Both the position numbers and the translations under genes were made by a program. Below are positions 25,291 through 33,472 of a stretch of DNA of 34,084 nucleotides, piece after piece. The notes beneath the pieces were generated by a model, which was not told where the DNA came from, searched no databases, and was given only the letters and a program-made list of their open reading frames with translations. Every line of letters starts with the position of its first letter. The first letter of the stretch is position 1. Source of the DNA: JBGAQP01 sp044220635. Lineage in GTDB: Bacteria; Pseudomonadota; Gammaproteobacteria; Burkholderiales; Usitatibacteraceae. The stretch covers positions 1-34,084 of the forward strand of contig JBGAQP010000032.1 in assembly GCA_044220635.1 (NCBI GenBank). The letters are read 5' to 3'.

Positions 25291-25291
<1 letters not shown>

Positions 25292-27357
25292 CACGGTTCC
25301 TGCGGAACCAGCGCCTTGCCCTTCGTCGCGTCGAACGGCGGCAGCGGCGTGGCCTGGACGCCCGGCAGCAGGACGTTGGGCTCCAGGCGCATGCGGCCCT
25401 GGAGGTTGCGGATGTACTCGTAGCGGTCGGAGGTGAGGGAAGCCGCGGCCTTGTCGTCCTTCAGCACCACGGGGCGCAGGAACACCATGAGGTTGGTTCG
25501 CTTGCGGTTGCGCGTCTCGTACTTGAAGAAGGTCCCGAGCCAGGGGATGTCGCCGAGCAGCGGCACCTTGTCCACGCCCGCCTGCTGGTCGTCCTGGATG
25601 AGGCCGCCGAGCACCACGATCTGGCCGTCGTCGATGAGCACCGTGGATTCCAGCGAGCGCTTGTTGGTGATGATGTCCGCGGAGCGCACGAGCTGCGCCT
25701 CGCGGGTGACGCTGGAGACCTCCTGGAAGATCTTGAGCTTCACCGCGCCCGCTTCCGAGACCTGGGGTGTCACGCGCAGCGTGAGGCCGATGTCCTTCCT
25801 CTCGATCGTCTGGAAGGGGTTCGTGGAGCTGGTCGAGGAGGGCGTGTAGCTCCCGGTGACGAAGGGCACGTTCTGGCCGACGACGATCTTCGCCTCCTCG
25901 TTGTCGAGCGTGAGCACGTTGGGCGTGGAGAGCACGTTCGCGCCCGTGTCGGCCTCGAGCGCGCGCGCGAGGAGCTGGAGGTTCAGGACCTCGATGTCCG
26001 TGCCCGGGATCTTGAGCGTGCCCTCGACGATGCCGAGGTTGAGGCCCTGGCCGAGGGTGCGCGGGTCGAGCGCCGCGCCGAGGATGTTGGTCCCCAGCCC
26101 CCCCGCCACGCCGGTGGAGAAGTTCGTTCCGCCGAAGGCCGTGCGGCCGTCGCCGATGTTCTTGCCCGACTGCCACTGGATGCCGAACTCGGCGGCCTTG
26201 CCCGCGGAGACCTCGACGATGAGCGCCTCGACATAGACCTGCGCGCGGCGCGCGTCGAGCTGGTCGATCACCGAGCGCAGGCTCCGGTACACGGGCTCGG
26301 GGGCGGTGATGATGATGGAGTTGGTCGGGGGATAGGCCTGGATCACGGAATTCGGCGCGGCGGCGGCGAGCGCCGCGGAGGCGCCCGCGGCGGGCGGGGC
26401 GCCGGTCGCGACGGGCGCGGCGGAGGCGACCATCGTCGCGGCGGGGCGGGGGAGGTCGCCGCCCGCGAGCAGCGCGCGCAGGGTCTCGGCGATCTTCGCG
26501 GCCTCGGCGTTGCGGAGGTAGACGACGTGGATGTTGCCGGTGCCCGCGCCGGGGGTGTCGAGCCCGGTGGCGAGCGCCTTGATGCGCCCCATCAGCGCGG
26601 GATTGTCCCCGCGCACGATCAGGCTGTTGGTGCGGGTGTCGACCGCGATCGCGGCCTTGGGCTGGGTGCCGGGGGCGTTGGCCGGGGCGTTGGTCTCCGG
26701 GATCACGCTCTTCAGCGTCTGCGCGATGTCGATGGCCGAGGCGTTGGCGAGCCGCACGATCTGCAGGTCGGAGCCCGAGGGCAGGTCGATCGACTGGATG
26801 ATCTTCTGGATGCGGCGCACGTTCTCCGCGTAGTCGGTGATGACGATGGCGTTGTTGTTCGGGTAGGCGGCGACGAAGTTGTTCGCGGTCACGAGCGGGC
26901 GCAGCACCGGCACGAGCTGCACGGCGGACTCGTTCTGCAGCAGGAAGACCTGCGTGACGATGCGGTCGCCCGGGACGCGCGCCGCCTGCTCGCCCGTGGG
27001 CCCGGCGCTCGTCTTCGCCTCGGCCTCGGGCACGATCTTCACGAAACCGTCGGCCTCGACCGCGGCATAGCCCTGCACGCGCAGCGTCGAGAGCAGGATC
27101 GCGTAGAGCATGTCCTTCGCCACGGGCTTCTCGGAGACGATGTTCACCGTGCCCGTCACGCGCGGGTCGAGGATGAAGTTCTTCCCCGTGTGGCTGCCCA
27201 CGGTCTTGATGACCGAGGCGATGTCCGCGTTGACGAAGTTGAGCGTCACCTTCTCTTCGTCCGCGGCGAAGGCGAGCCCCGCCGCCGCGACGAACGCCGC
27301 CGCCGCGAACCGGCGACCGGCCGCTCGAAACCCAGGGCTTTGATTCGGCTTGCTCAT
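25291..27357 (-). CDS. gspD: Type II secretion outer-membrane secretin GspD
   Basis: A 688-residue secretin. The signal peptide covers about residues 1-31 (FAAAAFVAAAGLAFA). The N0 domain follows at about 34-110 (VTLNFVNADIASVIKTVG), then N1 (about 132-195), N2 (about 197-265) and N3 (about 275-370). The secretin domain lies at about 375-645 (EVLNLQLLARALEADTGANV, LIQDDQQAGVDKVPLLGDIP). N3 contains an Ala/Pro-rich insert at about 300-336. There is no long C-terminal pilotin-binding region. The start at 27357 has no Shine-Dalgarno sequence (upstream ACTCCCTATAAATCA), yet it yields a sensible signal peptide and no other start is in frame nearby. It heads the D-to-N run. Confidence 0.97.
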
Positions 27358-27388
27358 TGATTTATAGGGAGTTTTTGGCCGATGCCCG

Positions 27389-27394
27389 ATTCTA
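27389..27394 (-). promoter_or_regulatory. Candidate -10 element (TAGAAT) for gspD
   Basis: On the minus strand TAGAAT lies 31 bases upstream of the gspD ATG, in the 117-bp gspC-gspD gap, downstream of a hairpin/T-tract. There is no good -35 at 16-18 bases. If used, gspD-N would have its own promoter apart from gspC. Confidence 0.25.
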
Positions 27395-27418
27395 GGCCCG
27401 CGGGTCTGCGCGATTGTG

Positions 27419-27455
27419 AAAAAAGAAAGGAATTTCGCGGCCGGAGGCCCGGCCG
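27419..27455 (-). terminator. Hairpin with T-tract between gspC and gspD
   Basis: On the minus strand the perfect 7-bp stem CGGCCGG/CCGGCCG with a 4-base loop (27455-27438) is followed after nine bases by a T-rich stretch, TTTCTTTTTT (27428-27419). The spacer is longer than in textbook intrinsic terminators, so it may act weakly or as an attenuator or mRNA-processing hairpin between gspC and gspD. Confidence 0.4.
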
Positions 27456-27474
27456 GCGCCGCCCGCGGGCGGGG

Positions 27475-28281
27475 TCACTGCTGGATGGAATAGGAGAGCT
27501 GGACCGTGGCCGACCCGCGCTGCACTTCGGCCTGGATGAGGGAGAGGGTTCCGAACTGCTGGTAGAGGCGCGCGAGGTCCCCGGTGGAAGCGACCGCCTG
27601 CCCGTTGACCCGGCGGATGATGTCGCCGGGCTGCAGGCCCAGCTTCCAGGCGAGGCTGCCCGCGGGCGCGGCCACCATGCGCACTTCCCCGCGCGGGCCC
27701 GGGGCGATCTGGCCGAGGTGGTTGAGCTGCGCGGGATCGCGCAGCGCCTCGTCGAGCTCCTTGCGCGAGAAGCTGAAGCTGTTCGTGCCCGAGCGGGCGA
27801 CCCCCACGCGGAAGCCCGCGGCCTTCGCCGCGCCCGGCGCGGCGCTTCCCCCGCGGCGGGCCTCGAGGTCGATGCGCTCGCGCACCCCGCCGCGCGAGAC
27901 CACGGCATGGTCCGGGTGCACCTCGACGAGCTTCACGCCGGGCTGGACCTCGGCGTCGAGCAGCACCGCGCGGTCGCGCCCCGCGCCCGTGGAGAAGACC
28001 GCCGAGGCCGTGCGCCCCGGCGAGGGGGCGACCACGCCCTTGAGCCTCAGGCCCGAGGCGCTCGCCCCCGGTGCGGCCGCCGCCGCGCCCGCGGTCCCGC
28101 CGAAGAGCCTCGCCGCGACAGCGAGGTCCACGCCGCCCTCGGCGGGAGCGGCGGCAACGGGCTCGGCGCGCGGGGCGAGGAACACCCAGGTCCAGTGGGC
28201 GAGCTGCCAGGCGAGCGCCAGCACGAGGGCGGCGACGACGAGCGTCGCCAGGCGCGGGCGGGGGGCGGGAGCGGTGGCCAT
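27475..28281 (-). CDS. gspC: Type II secretion inner-membrane protein GspC
   Basis: A 268-residue bitopic protein. It has a cytoplasmic tail, a transmembrane helix at about 12-34, and a periplasmic homology region (about 50-140) starting DLAVAARLFGG and LRLKGVVAPSPG. The C-terminal PDZ domain is at about 180-265 (GSLAWKLGLQPGDIIRRVNG). It links the inner-membrane platform to the secretin through its homology region and selects substrates through the PDZ domain. The ATG at 28281 is only five bases after the solute-binding-protein stop. It is separated from gspD by 117 bases. Confidence 0.95.
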   Translation of the reverse strand: MATAPAPRPRLATLVVAALVLALAWQLAHWTWVFLAPRAEPVAAAPAEGGVDLAVAARLFGGTAGAAAAAPGASASGLRLKGVVAPSPGRTASAVFSTGAGRDRAVLLDAEVQPGVKLVEVHPDHAVVSRGGVRERIDLEARRGGSAAPGAAKAAGFRVGVARSGTNSFSFSRKELDEALRDPAQLNHLGQIAPGPRGEVRMVAAPAGSLAWKLGLQPGDIIRRVNGQAVASTGDLARLYQQFGTLSLIQAEVQRGSATVQLSYSIQQ

Positions 28282-28286
28282 GGGCG

Positions 28287-30074
28287 CTATTGTGGGAGCC
28301 GATCGAGGTCCACGTCGAGATAGCGCCAGGGATCGTGGGCGAAGGGGTGCTTCTTGTAGCCGATGATCCACGGGTGGATGAGCACCGACCCGCGCATGAG
28401 GGAATTGACCCGCCAGGGGGCGTACACCCAGAGGATGCGCACCATGCGCCGGTAGAGCTCGGTGCGTTCGGGGGAGTCGGGCATGACCTTGATCCGCTCG
28501 TAGAGCCGGTCGAACTCCGGGTGGCTGAAGAGGCTGTAGTTCGCCCCGCCGATCGATTTCGTCCAGAAGAGCTGCAGGAAATTCTCGCCGTCGGGGTAGT
28601 CCGCGATCCAGCCGTAGCTGAAGGACTGCACCTTGCCGAGCTGGGCCTGCCGGCGCAGCTCCGGGAGCTTCTCGACCTTGTCGAAGGTCATGCGGATGCC
28701 GATCGCGTCCATCGCGCGCCGCCAGAGCTCGTTCTTCTGCCGCGCGCGCTGGTCCGGGGTGGAGGCCTGGTCGATCGTGAGCCGGCTGCCGTCGGGCATC
28801 TCGCGATAGCCGTCGCCGTCGCGGTCGAGGTAGCCGTACATGTCGAGCAGCGCCTTCGCGCGCGGGGGGTCGTAGGCGAGGGTGGGGCTCCTCTCGTCGG
28901 TGAAGCCCGCCATGCCGGGCGCGATCGGCGAGTGGATCCTGAGCGCCTGGTCCTTGTAGATGATGCGGATCTCGTCGTCCACCGGGTAGGCGAGCGAGAT
29001 CGCGCGGCGCAGCGCCACCTTCTCGGGCGTGTAGCCGCCCACGACCGGGTCGCGCATGTTGAAGGTGGTGTAGGTGATCCACGCCACCTCGTCGGGGCGC
29101 ACCTCGATGCCGCGCCGCGCGAGGTTCGGCGCGAGCCGCCCGCCGGGCATCGCCACGTCGAGGAACTCCACGGGCAGCGGCCGGATGTAGTCGTGCTCGG
29201 CATTCAGGAAGGCGAGCCACTCGGGCTGCCTCTCCTCGACGATGTCGATGGCGATCCGCCCGACCAGCGGCAGCGTCTTGCCCTCCAGGTGCTCGGCGAT
29301 GCGCCGGTCGCGCTCGTCCTCGCCCCCGGCGCTCCGGAAGGCCTCGCCGCGGTAGTCGGGGTTCGCCTCCAGCACGATCCGGGCCGAGCGCCGCCAGCTC
29401 GCGAGCCGGAAGGGGCCCGTGCCCACGGGATGCTCGGCAAACGCGTCCCCGTAGAACTCCACGACCTCGCGGGCGACGGCGGCGGTCGCGGGCATCGTGA
29501 GGATGTAGAGCATGTTGTAGTCGGGCTCGACGAGCTTCAGCCGGAAGACGTGGCGCGAGAGCGCCTGCAATCCCTCGATGGGCCGGTCGTAGTCGAACCT
29601 CCCGGTCCGCTTCGCCTCCTCGGCGAGGGCGTCGGCCCCGACGACCTTGCCCGCGAGCAGGAACGCCCATTGCGCGCGCACCTTCGGGTCGAAGAAGCGC
29701 TTGAGGCTGTAGACGTAGTCCTCGGCGACGAGCTCCCGTCGCCGGCCGCCGAAAGCCGGGTCGGGCGTGAAGAAGATGCCGGGACGGATCCGGAAGGTGT
29801 AGGTGCGCCCGCCGTCGGTCACCTCGGGCAGCGCCTCGGCCGCGCGCGGCTGCAGGCGGATGGGGCGCGCGAGGTGGTCGTACTGCAGGAGCGCGTCGTA
29901 GATGTTGTCGCACAGCGTCCCGGTGAACTCGTCGGACTCGCGCGCGCAGTCGAATCCGCGCTCCGCGCTCGGGTAGGCGATGCGTACCACCTTGCGCGGG
30001 TCGGGCGCGGCGGCGGCGAGCGCCGCGGCCGTGGCCACGGCGGCGAGGAGGACCTGTCGGATATTGCGTGGCAC
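28287..30074 (-). CDS. Family-5 extracellular solute-binding protein, orphan
   Basis: A 595-residue periplasmic binding protein of the peptide/nickel ABC family (SBP_bac_5, OppA/DppA-like). An N-terminal hydrophobic signal (about 6-23) precedes the mature part, with no lipobox cysteine. Family segments include GRTYTFRIRPGIFFTPDPAFGG, PVGTGPFRLASWRR and LRRAISLAYPVDDEI. The late repeat LDRDGDGYREMPDGSRL and QSFSYGWIADYPDGENFLQL are common in peptide-binding members. No permease or ATPase gene adjoins it, so a partner must be elsewhere. It starts at GTG 30074 with no clear ribosome-binding site. It is followed after five bases by gspC and diverges from the large regulator with a 57-base gap. 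A ligand cannot be assigned. Confidence 0.92.
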   Translation of the reverse strand: MPRNIRQVLLAAVATAAALAAAAPDPRKVVRIAYPSAERGFDCARESDEFTGTLCDNIYDALLQYDHLARPIRLQPRAAEALPEVTDGGRTYTFRIRPGIFFTPDPAFGGRRRELVAEDYVYSLKRFFDPKVRAQWAFLLAGKVVGADALAEEAKRTGRFDYDRPIEGLQALSRHVFRLKLVEPDYNMLYILTMPATAAVAREVVEFYGDAFAEHPVGTGPFRLASWRRSARIVLEANPDYRGEAFRSAGGEDERDRRIAEHLEGKTLPLVGRIAIDIVEERQPEWLAFLNAEHDYIRPLPVEFLDVAMPGGRLAPNLARRGIEVRPDEVAWITYTTFNMRDPVVGGYTPEKVALRRAISLAYPVDDEIRIIYKDQALRIHSPIAPGMAGFTDERSPTLAYDPPRAKALLDMYGYLDRDGDGYREMPDGSRLTIDQASTPDQRARQKNELWRRAMDAIGIRMTFDKVEKLPELRRQAQLGKVQSFSYGWIADYPDGENFLQLFWTKSIGGANYSLFSHPEFDRLYERIKVMPDSPERTELYRRMVRILWVYAPWRVNSLMRGSVLIHPWIIGYKKHPFAHDPWRYLDVDLDRLPQ

Positions 30075-30131
30075 GCGCTGGGGAGGATGCTAGCCTTGGC
30101 GAGGCGCAATCCTACTGGATGGACGACCCGG

Positions 30132-33100
30132 ATGCCTCGGCGCACAGGCCCCAAGGGCAAGTCCGCGAAGCCCGCGCGGGCCCCCGCCCGGCCGCGCGTC
30201 GCGCCGCGGCTCGCGAAGCTCTCGCCGCCGCGGCTCGCGGGCGCGGTGGCGCGCGAGCGCCTCTTCCGCGAGCTCGACCGCCTGCTGGCCTCGGGCGTGG
30301 CCTGGGTCCAGGGCCCGCCGGGAGCCGGCAAGACCACGCTCGCCGCGAGCTACCTCGTCGCCCGGCGCCGCCCGGGGCTCTGGATCCAGGTGGACCGGGG
30401 CGACGCGGACCTCGCGAGCTTCTTCGGCTACCTCGAGGCGGCGGTGGCTTCCCGCACCCGCGGGCGCAAGGCGCCGCTGCCGCGTTTCACCCCCGAGATG
30501 CACTCCGACCTCGAGGGCTTCGCGCGCGCCTTCGCGCGAGCGGCCTTCGCGCGGCTGCCGGAACGCACGGTGATCGTGCTCGACAACGTGCACGAGGCGG
30601 ACTCCACCGACTTCGCGCGCATCCTCGGGGTCCTGTTCGCGGAGCTCCCCGAGGGCCTCGCGGGCATCGCCGTGGGCCGCGCCGCGCCGCCCGGGGCCCT
30701 CGCGGGCCTCGTGGGCAACCGGCGGGTCGGCGTGCTGGGCGGCGAAGCGTTGCGCTTCTCGCTCGAGGAGTCGGAAGAGCTCGTGGGCGAGCGCATCGGC
30801 TCGAAGGCCGACCTCTCCCGGATCCATGCCGAGGTGGAAGGCTGGGCCGCGGGACTCATCCTCCGCGCGGGCAACGGCGCGCCCGAAGGGGCGAGGGCGA
30901 TGGCCCCGGCTTCCCACGAGGCGCTCTTCGCGTATTTCGCCTCCCAGGTCGTCGATCACCTCCCGCCGCCGACGCGCCGCATGCTCATGCTGGCCTCGCT
31001 GCTTCCGCGAGTGACGGCCGCCGCAGCCGATGCGCTCTCGGGACGGCACGGGGCCGCCGCGGACCTGGAGGCGCTGCGACGGCAGAACCTCTTCGTGGAC
31101 CGGCGCGACCAGGCGCCCCCCGTGTACCAGTTCCATGCGCTCTTCCGCGAGTTCCTTCGCGAGCGCGCGCGGGTGGAGTTCACCGCCGGGGAGCTCGCAC
31201 GGGCCCGCACGCTCGCGGCCGGTCTCGCCGAGCGCGAGTCCTGGATTCCCGAGGCGATCGACCTCTACCTCGAAAGCGGCGCGGTCGGGGATGCGGCCCG
31301 CGTGCTGGAATCGGTCGGGCAGTCGCTGCTCTCCCAGGGGCTCGTGCGGACCGTGGAAGGGTGGATCGCCAGGATGCCGGGACCCGTCCTCCGGGAGCGG
31401 CCCCGGCTCTCGCTCTTCCTCGGGCAGGCGCTCGCGCAGCGCGACGAGCTCGCCGCGCGCGCCGCCTACGAGCGCGCGCACGCCGACTTCGAGGCCCGGG
31501 GCGACCGGGCCGGCGCCCTGGTGGCCGCCGCCGAGGTCCTGCACACGATCTATTCCTCCTCGCGCAACTGGGAAGGCGTGAACGCGTGGATGCGCAAGGT
31601 GCTCGAGGAATCGCGCGCGGTGGGCCGGATCGCCACGGCCTCCGACGCATTGCGCGCGCATTCGGGTCGCCACCTGGCGCTGATGCTCCGCGCGGACCGC
31701 GACGACCGCGAGGCGGCCGCCTCCGTCGAGGCCCTGCTGCCCCTGCTCGCCGACGACGACCTCGACCCGAACGACCGGCTGCGGATCGCGCAGCTCATGG
31801 TGGAGACCAGCGCGCGTTCCCCGGACCGCCACCGGCTCTTCGCGCGGATCGAGGCGGCCGCGCGGCCGCTCCTCGCGCACCCGGTCGCGAGCCCGATGCT
31901 GCGCGCCCGGTACCTGATGGAGCGCGCCGAGGAGCTCACCGTGGCGAGGCGCTTCGACGAGGCGAGCGCGAGCCTCGAGGAGGCGCGCGCGACCTGCGAG
32001 CGCCACGGATGGCATCCCCTGCGCGTCCGCCTGGCCTACCACGAGGCGCGCTGCGCCATGCGGCGTGGGGACGTCCGCGGCCTCGCGCGCGCGGCCGACG
32101 AGCTCGACCGGCTGGCGCAGCCGGAGCTGCTTCCGCAGCGGACCCTCTGCGCCCTGGTCCACTATTTCCGCGACGTCGTCGCCGGCGACCGTCCCGCGGC
32201 CCTTGCCAGCGCGCGGCGCCTGGCCGAGCTGGGCGAGCGCGCGGAGCTGCCGACCGCGGACCAGACCGTCGTGCTCGCCTCGCTCGGCGCGGCGAGTCTC
32301 GCCGACGGGCAGTTCGACGAGGCCCGCCGGACCTACGCGAAGGCCGAGGCGATGGGCTCGGGGTACGCGGCGACGCAGTTCCGGGTGCTCGGCGAGCTCG
32401 CCCTCGCCGCGCGCGACCTCGGCCGCGACGACGATGCGCACCTCGCTTCCGGCCTGCGCATCGCTCGCGAGATCGGCTTCGTGCACTTCCTGCGCGACCT
32501 GCCCGAGCTCGCCCGCCGGCTGTGCGCCGAGGCTCTGCGCCGGGGCATCGAGCCCGAGTTCGCGAGGTCCGTGATCGCCGCCCGGGGTCTGCTGCCCGAG
32601 AGACCCGACGAGCCCGACTGGCCCTGGACCTTCCGCATCCGGACGCTGGGCGCTTTCGCGATCGAGCGCGACGGCGAGCCGCTGGACTTCTCGGGGAAGA
32701 CCGCGCGCCGGCCGCTCGGCCTTCTGAAGCTCATCGTCGCGAGCGGGCGCCGCGACGTGTCGGCGTCCCAGGCGATCGCCACGCTCTGGCCCGACCTCGA
32801 GGGCGACCAGGCGAAGTCCGCCTTCAACGTGGCGCTGCACCGGCTGCGCAAGCTCCTCGGCCACGAGGAAGCCGTCGCCTCCGAAGGCGGCCGCGTGGCG
32901 CTCTCGGGGAAGCTCGCGTGGGTGGACGCCTACGCGTTCGAACGCTGCGCGAGCGAAGCCGAGGCGATGTTCGCCCGCTCCGAATTCGCCGAGGGCGAGC
33001 GGCGGGCGGCGCTCGCGCTCTCGCTCTACGGCGGCGCCTTCCTCGCCGACGAGGAGGAGGGGGCCTGGCAGCTGGTCGCCCGCACCCGGCTCGCCTCCAA

Positions 33101-33368
33101 GTACAACCGGCTGGTCGTCGTGGCCGGCCAGCGCTGGACGATGACCGGGCGCGTCGAGGAAGCGCGCCGGGCCTACGAGCGCGCCCTCGAGCTCGACCCC
33201 GTGGCCGAGGAGATCTACCGCCAGCTCATGCTCCTGCTCCTGGGCCTCGGCCAGCCCGCGGAGGCGCTGCGCACCTACCGGCGCTGCCGCCAGATGCTCT
33301 CGGTCGTGCTCGGCCTGAAGCCATCCGAGGAGACCGAGCGGGTCGCCTCCGCCCTCAAGGGGGGGTAG
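30132..33368 (+). CDS. MalT-like STAND ATPase regulator with C-terminal SARP (wHTH + BTAD) domain
   Basis: A 1078-residue transcriptional regulator. After a basic tail, the STAND ATPase domain has Walker A GPPGAGKTT (61-69) and Walker B VIVLDNVHEAD (147-157). A winged-helix segment of the ATPase module follows (FHALFREFLRERARVEF, about 335-352). A long TPR-like helical array covers about 370-825. From about residue 834 there is an OmpR-like winged helix (FRIRTLGAFAIERDGEPLDF, then SAFNVALHRLRKLLG), then a BTAD domain to the C-terminus (RAYERALELDPVAEEIYRQL). MalT relatives sense small ligands with the TPR and end in a LuxR helix; this protein ends in a SARP module. The start is uncertain: ATG 30132 is used here, but TTG 30096 has GGGGAGG nine bases upstream and ATG 30087 is also in frame. 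The neighbouring collagen-like gene is a likely target. Confidence 0.9.
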   Translation: MPRRTGPKGKSAKPARAPARPRVAPRLAKLSPPRLAGAVARERLFRELDRLLASGVAWVQGPPGAGKTTLAASYLVARRRPGLWIQVDRGDADLASFFGYLEAAVASRTRGRKAPLPRFTPEMHSDLEGFARAFARAAFARLPERTVIVLDNVHEADSTDFARILGVLFAELPEGLAGIAVGRAAPPGALAGLVGNRRVGVLGGEALRFSLEESEELVGERIGSKADLSRIHAEVEGWAAGLILRAGNGAPEGARAMAPASHEALFAYFASQVVDHLPPPTRRMLMLASLLPRVTAAAADALSGRHGAAADLEALRRQNLFVDRRDQAPPVYQFHALFREFLRERARVEFTAGELARARTLAAGLAERESWIPEAIDLYLESGAVGDAARVLESVGQSLLSQGLVRTVEGWIARMPGPVLRERPRLSLFLGQALAQRDELAARAAYERAHADFEARGDRAGALVAAAEVLHTIYSSSRNWEGVNAWMRKVLEESRAVGRIATASDALRAHSGRHLALMLRADRDDREAAASVEALLPLLADDDLDPNDRLRIAQLMVETSARSPDRHRLFARIEAAARPLLAHPVASPMLRARYLMERAEELTVARRFDEASASLEEARATCERHGWHPLRVRLAYHEARCAMRRGDVRGLARAADELDRLAQPELLPQRTLCALVHYFRDVVAGDRPAALASARRLAELGERAELPTADQTVVLASLGAASLADGQFDEARRTYAKAEAMGSGYAATQFRVLGELALAARDLGRDDDAHLASGLRIAREIGFVHFLRDLPELARRLCAEALRRGIEPEFARSVIAARGLLPERPDEPDWPWTFRIRTLGAFAIERDGEPLDFSGKTARRPLGLLKLIVASGRRDVSASQAIATLWPDLEGDQAKSAFNVALHRLRKLLGHEEAVASEGGRVALSGKLAWVDAYAFERCASEAEAMFARSEFAEGERRAALALSLYGGAFLADEEEGAWQLVARTRLASKYNRLVVVAGQRWTMTGRVEEARRAYERALELDPVAEEIYRQLMLLLLGLGQPAEALRTYRRCRQMLSVVLGLKPSEETERVASALKGG

Positions 33369-33381
33369 GCGGGGTCTTTTT
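33347..33381 (+). terminator. Probable intrinsic terminator after the regulator gene
   Basis: CTCCGCC (33347-33353) pairs with GGCGGGG (33368-33374), one pair being G-T. An inner CCC/GGG pairing is also possible, and the stem is directly followed by TCTTTTT (33375-33381). The stem overlaps the stop codon. It would separate the regulator transcript from the collagen-like gene. Confidence 0.5.
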
Positions 33382-33385
33382 CGAA

Positions 33386-33404
33386 TCGGTAAGTCTTTCG
33401 TAAG
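33386..33404 (+). promoter_or_regulatory. 11-bp-spaced direct repeat upstream of the collagen-like gene (candidate SARP operator)
   Basis: TCGGTAAG (33386-33393) and TTCGTAAG (33397-33404) share the core GTAAG at an exact 11-bp period. SARP regulators bind heptameric direct repeats with 11-bp spacing near the -35 region. The repeat is 69 bases before the collagen-like ATG and just after the terminator of the BTAD-domain regulator. No good -10 is found right after it. Confidence 0.35.
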
Positions 33405-33463
33405 CGGGGCCGCCGCAAGGTGGGGCCACGCCCGAGGTCAGGGCGGAGCGGACCACCACGCAT

Positions 33464-33468
33464 GGAGG
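33464..33468 (+). promoter_or_regulatory. Ribosome-binding site for the collagen-like gene
   Basis: GGAGG is four bases before the ATG at 33473. The overlapping upstream ATG at 33462 reaches a stop after four codons, so it cannot be the start. Confidence 0.7.
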
Positions 33469-33472
33469 CCCC

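Noticed and set aside
28071..30131. Upstream extension of the large regulator through the opposite-strand binding-protein gene
   Set aside because: The extension is antisense to a well-conserved solute-binding protein and contains no domain. The regulator begins at or a few codons before 30132.
30068..33403. A 1111-residue plus-strand frame overlapping the regulator
   Set aside because: It is in another frame from the STAND-BTAD protein and is Arg/Ala/Gly/Pro-rich without motifs.
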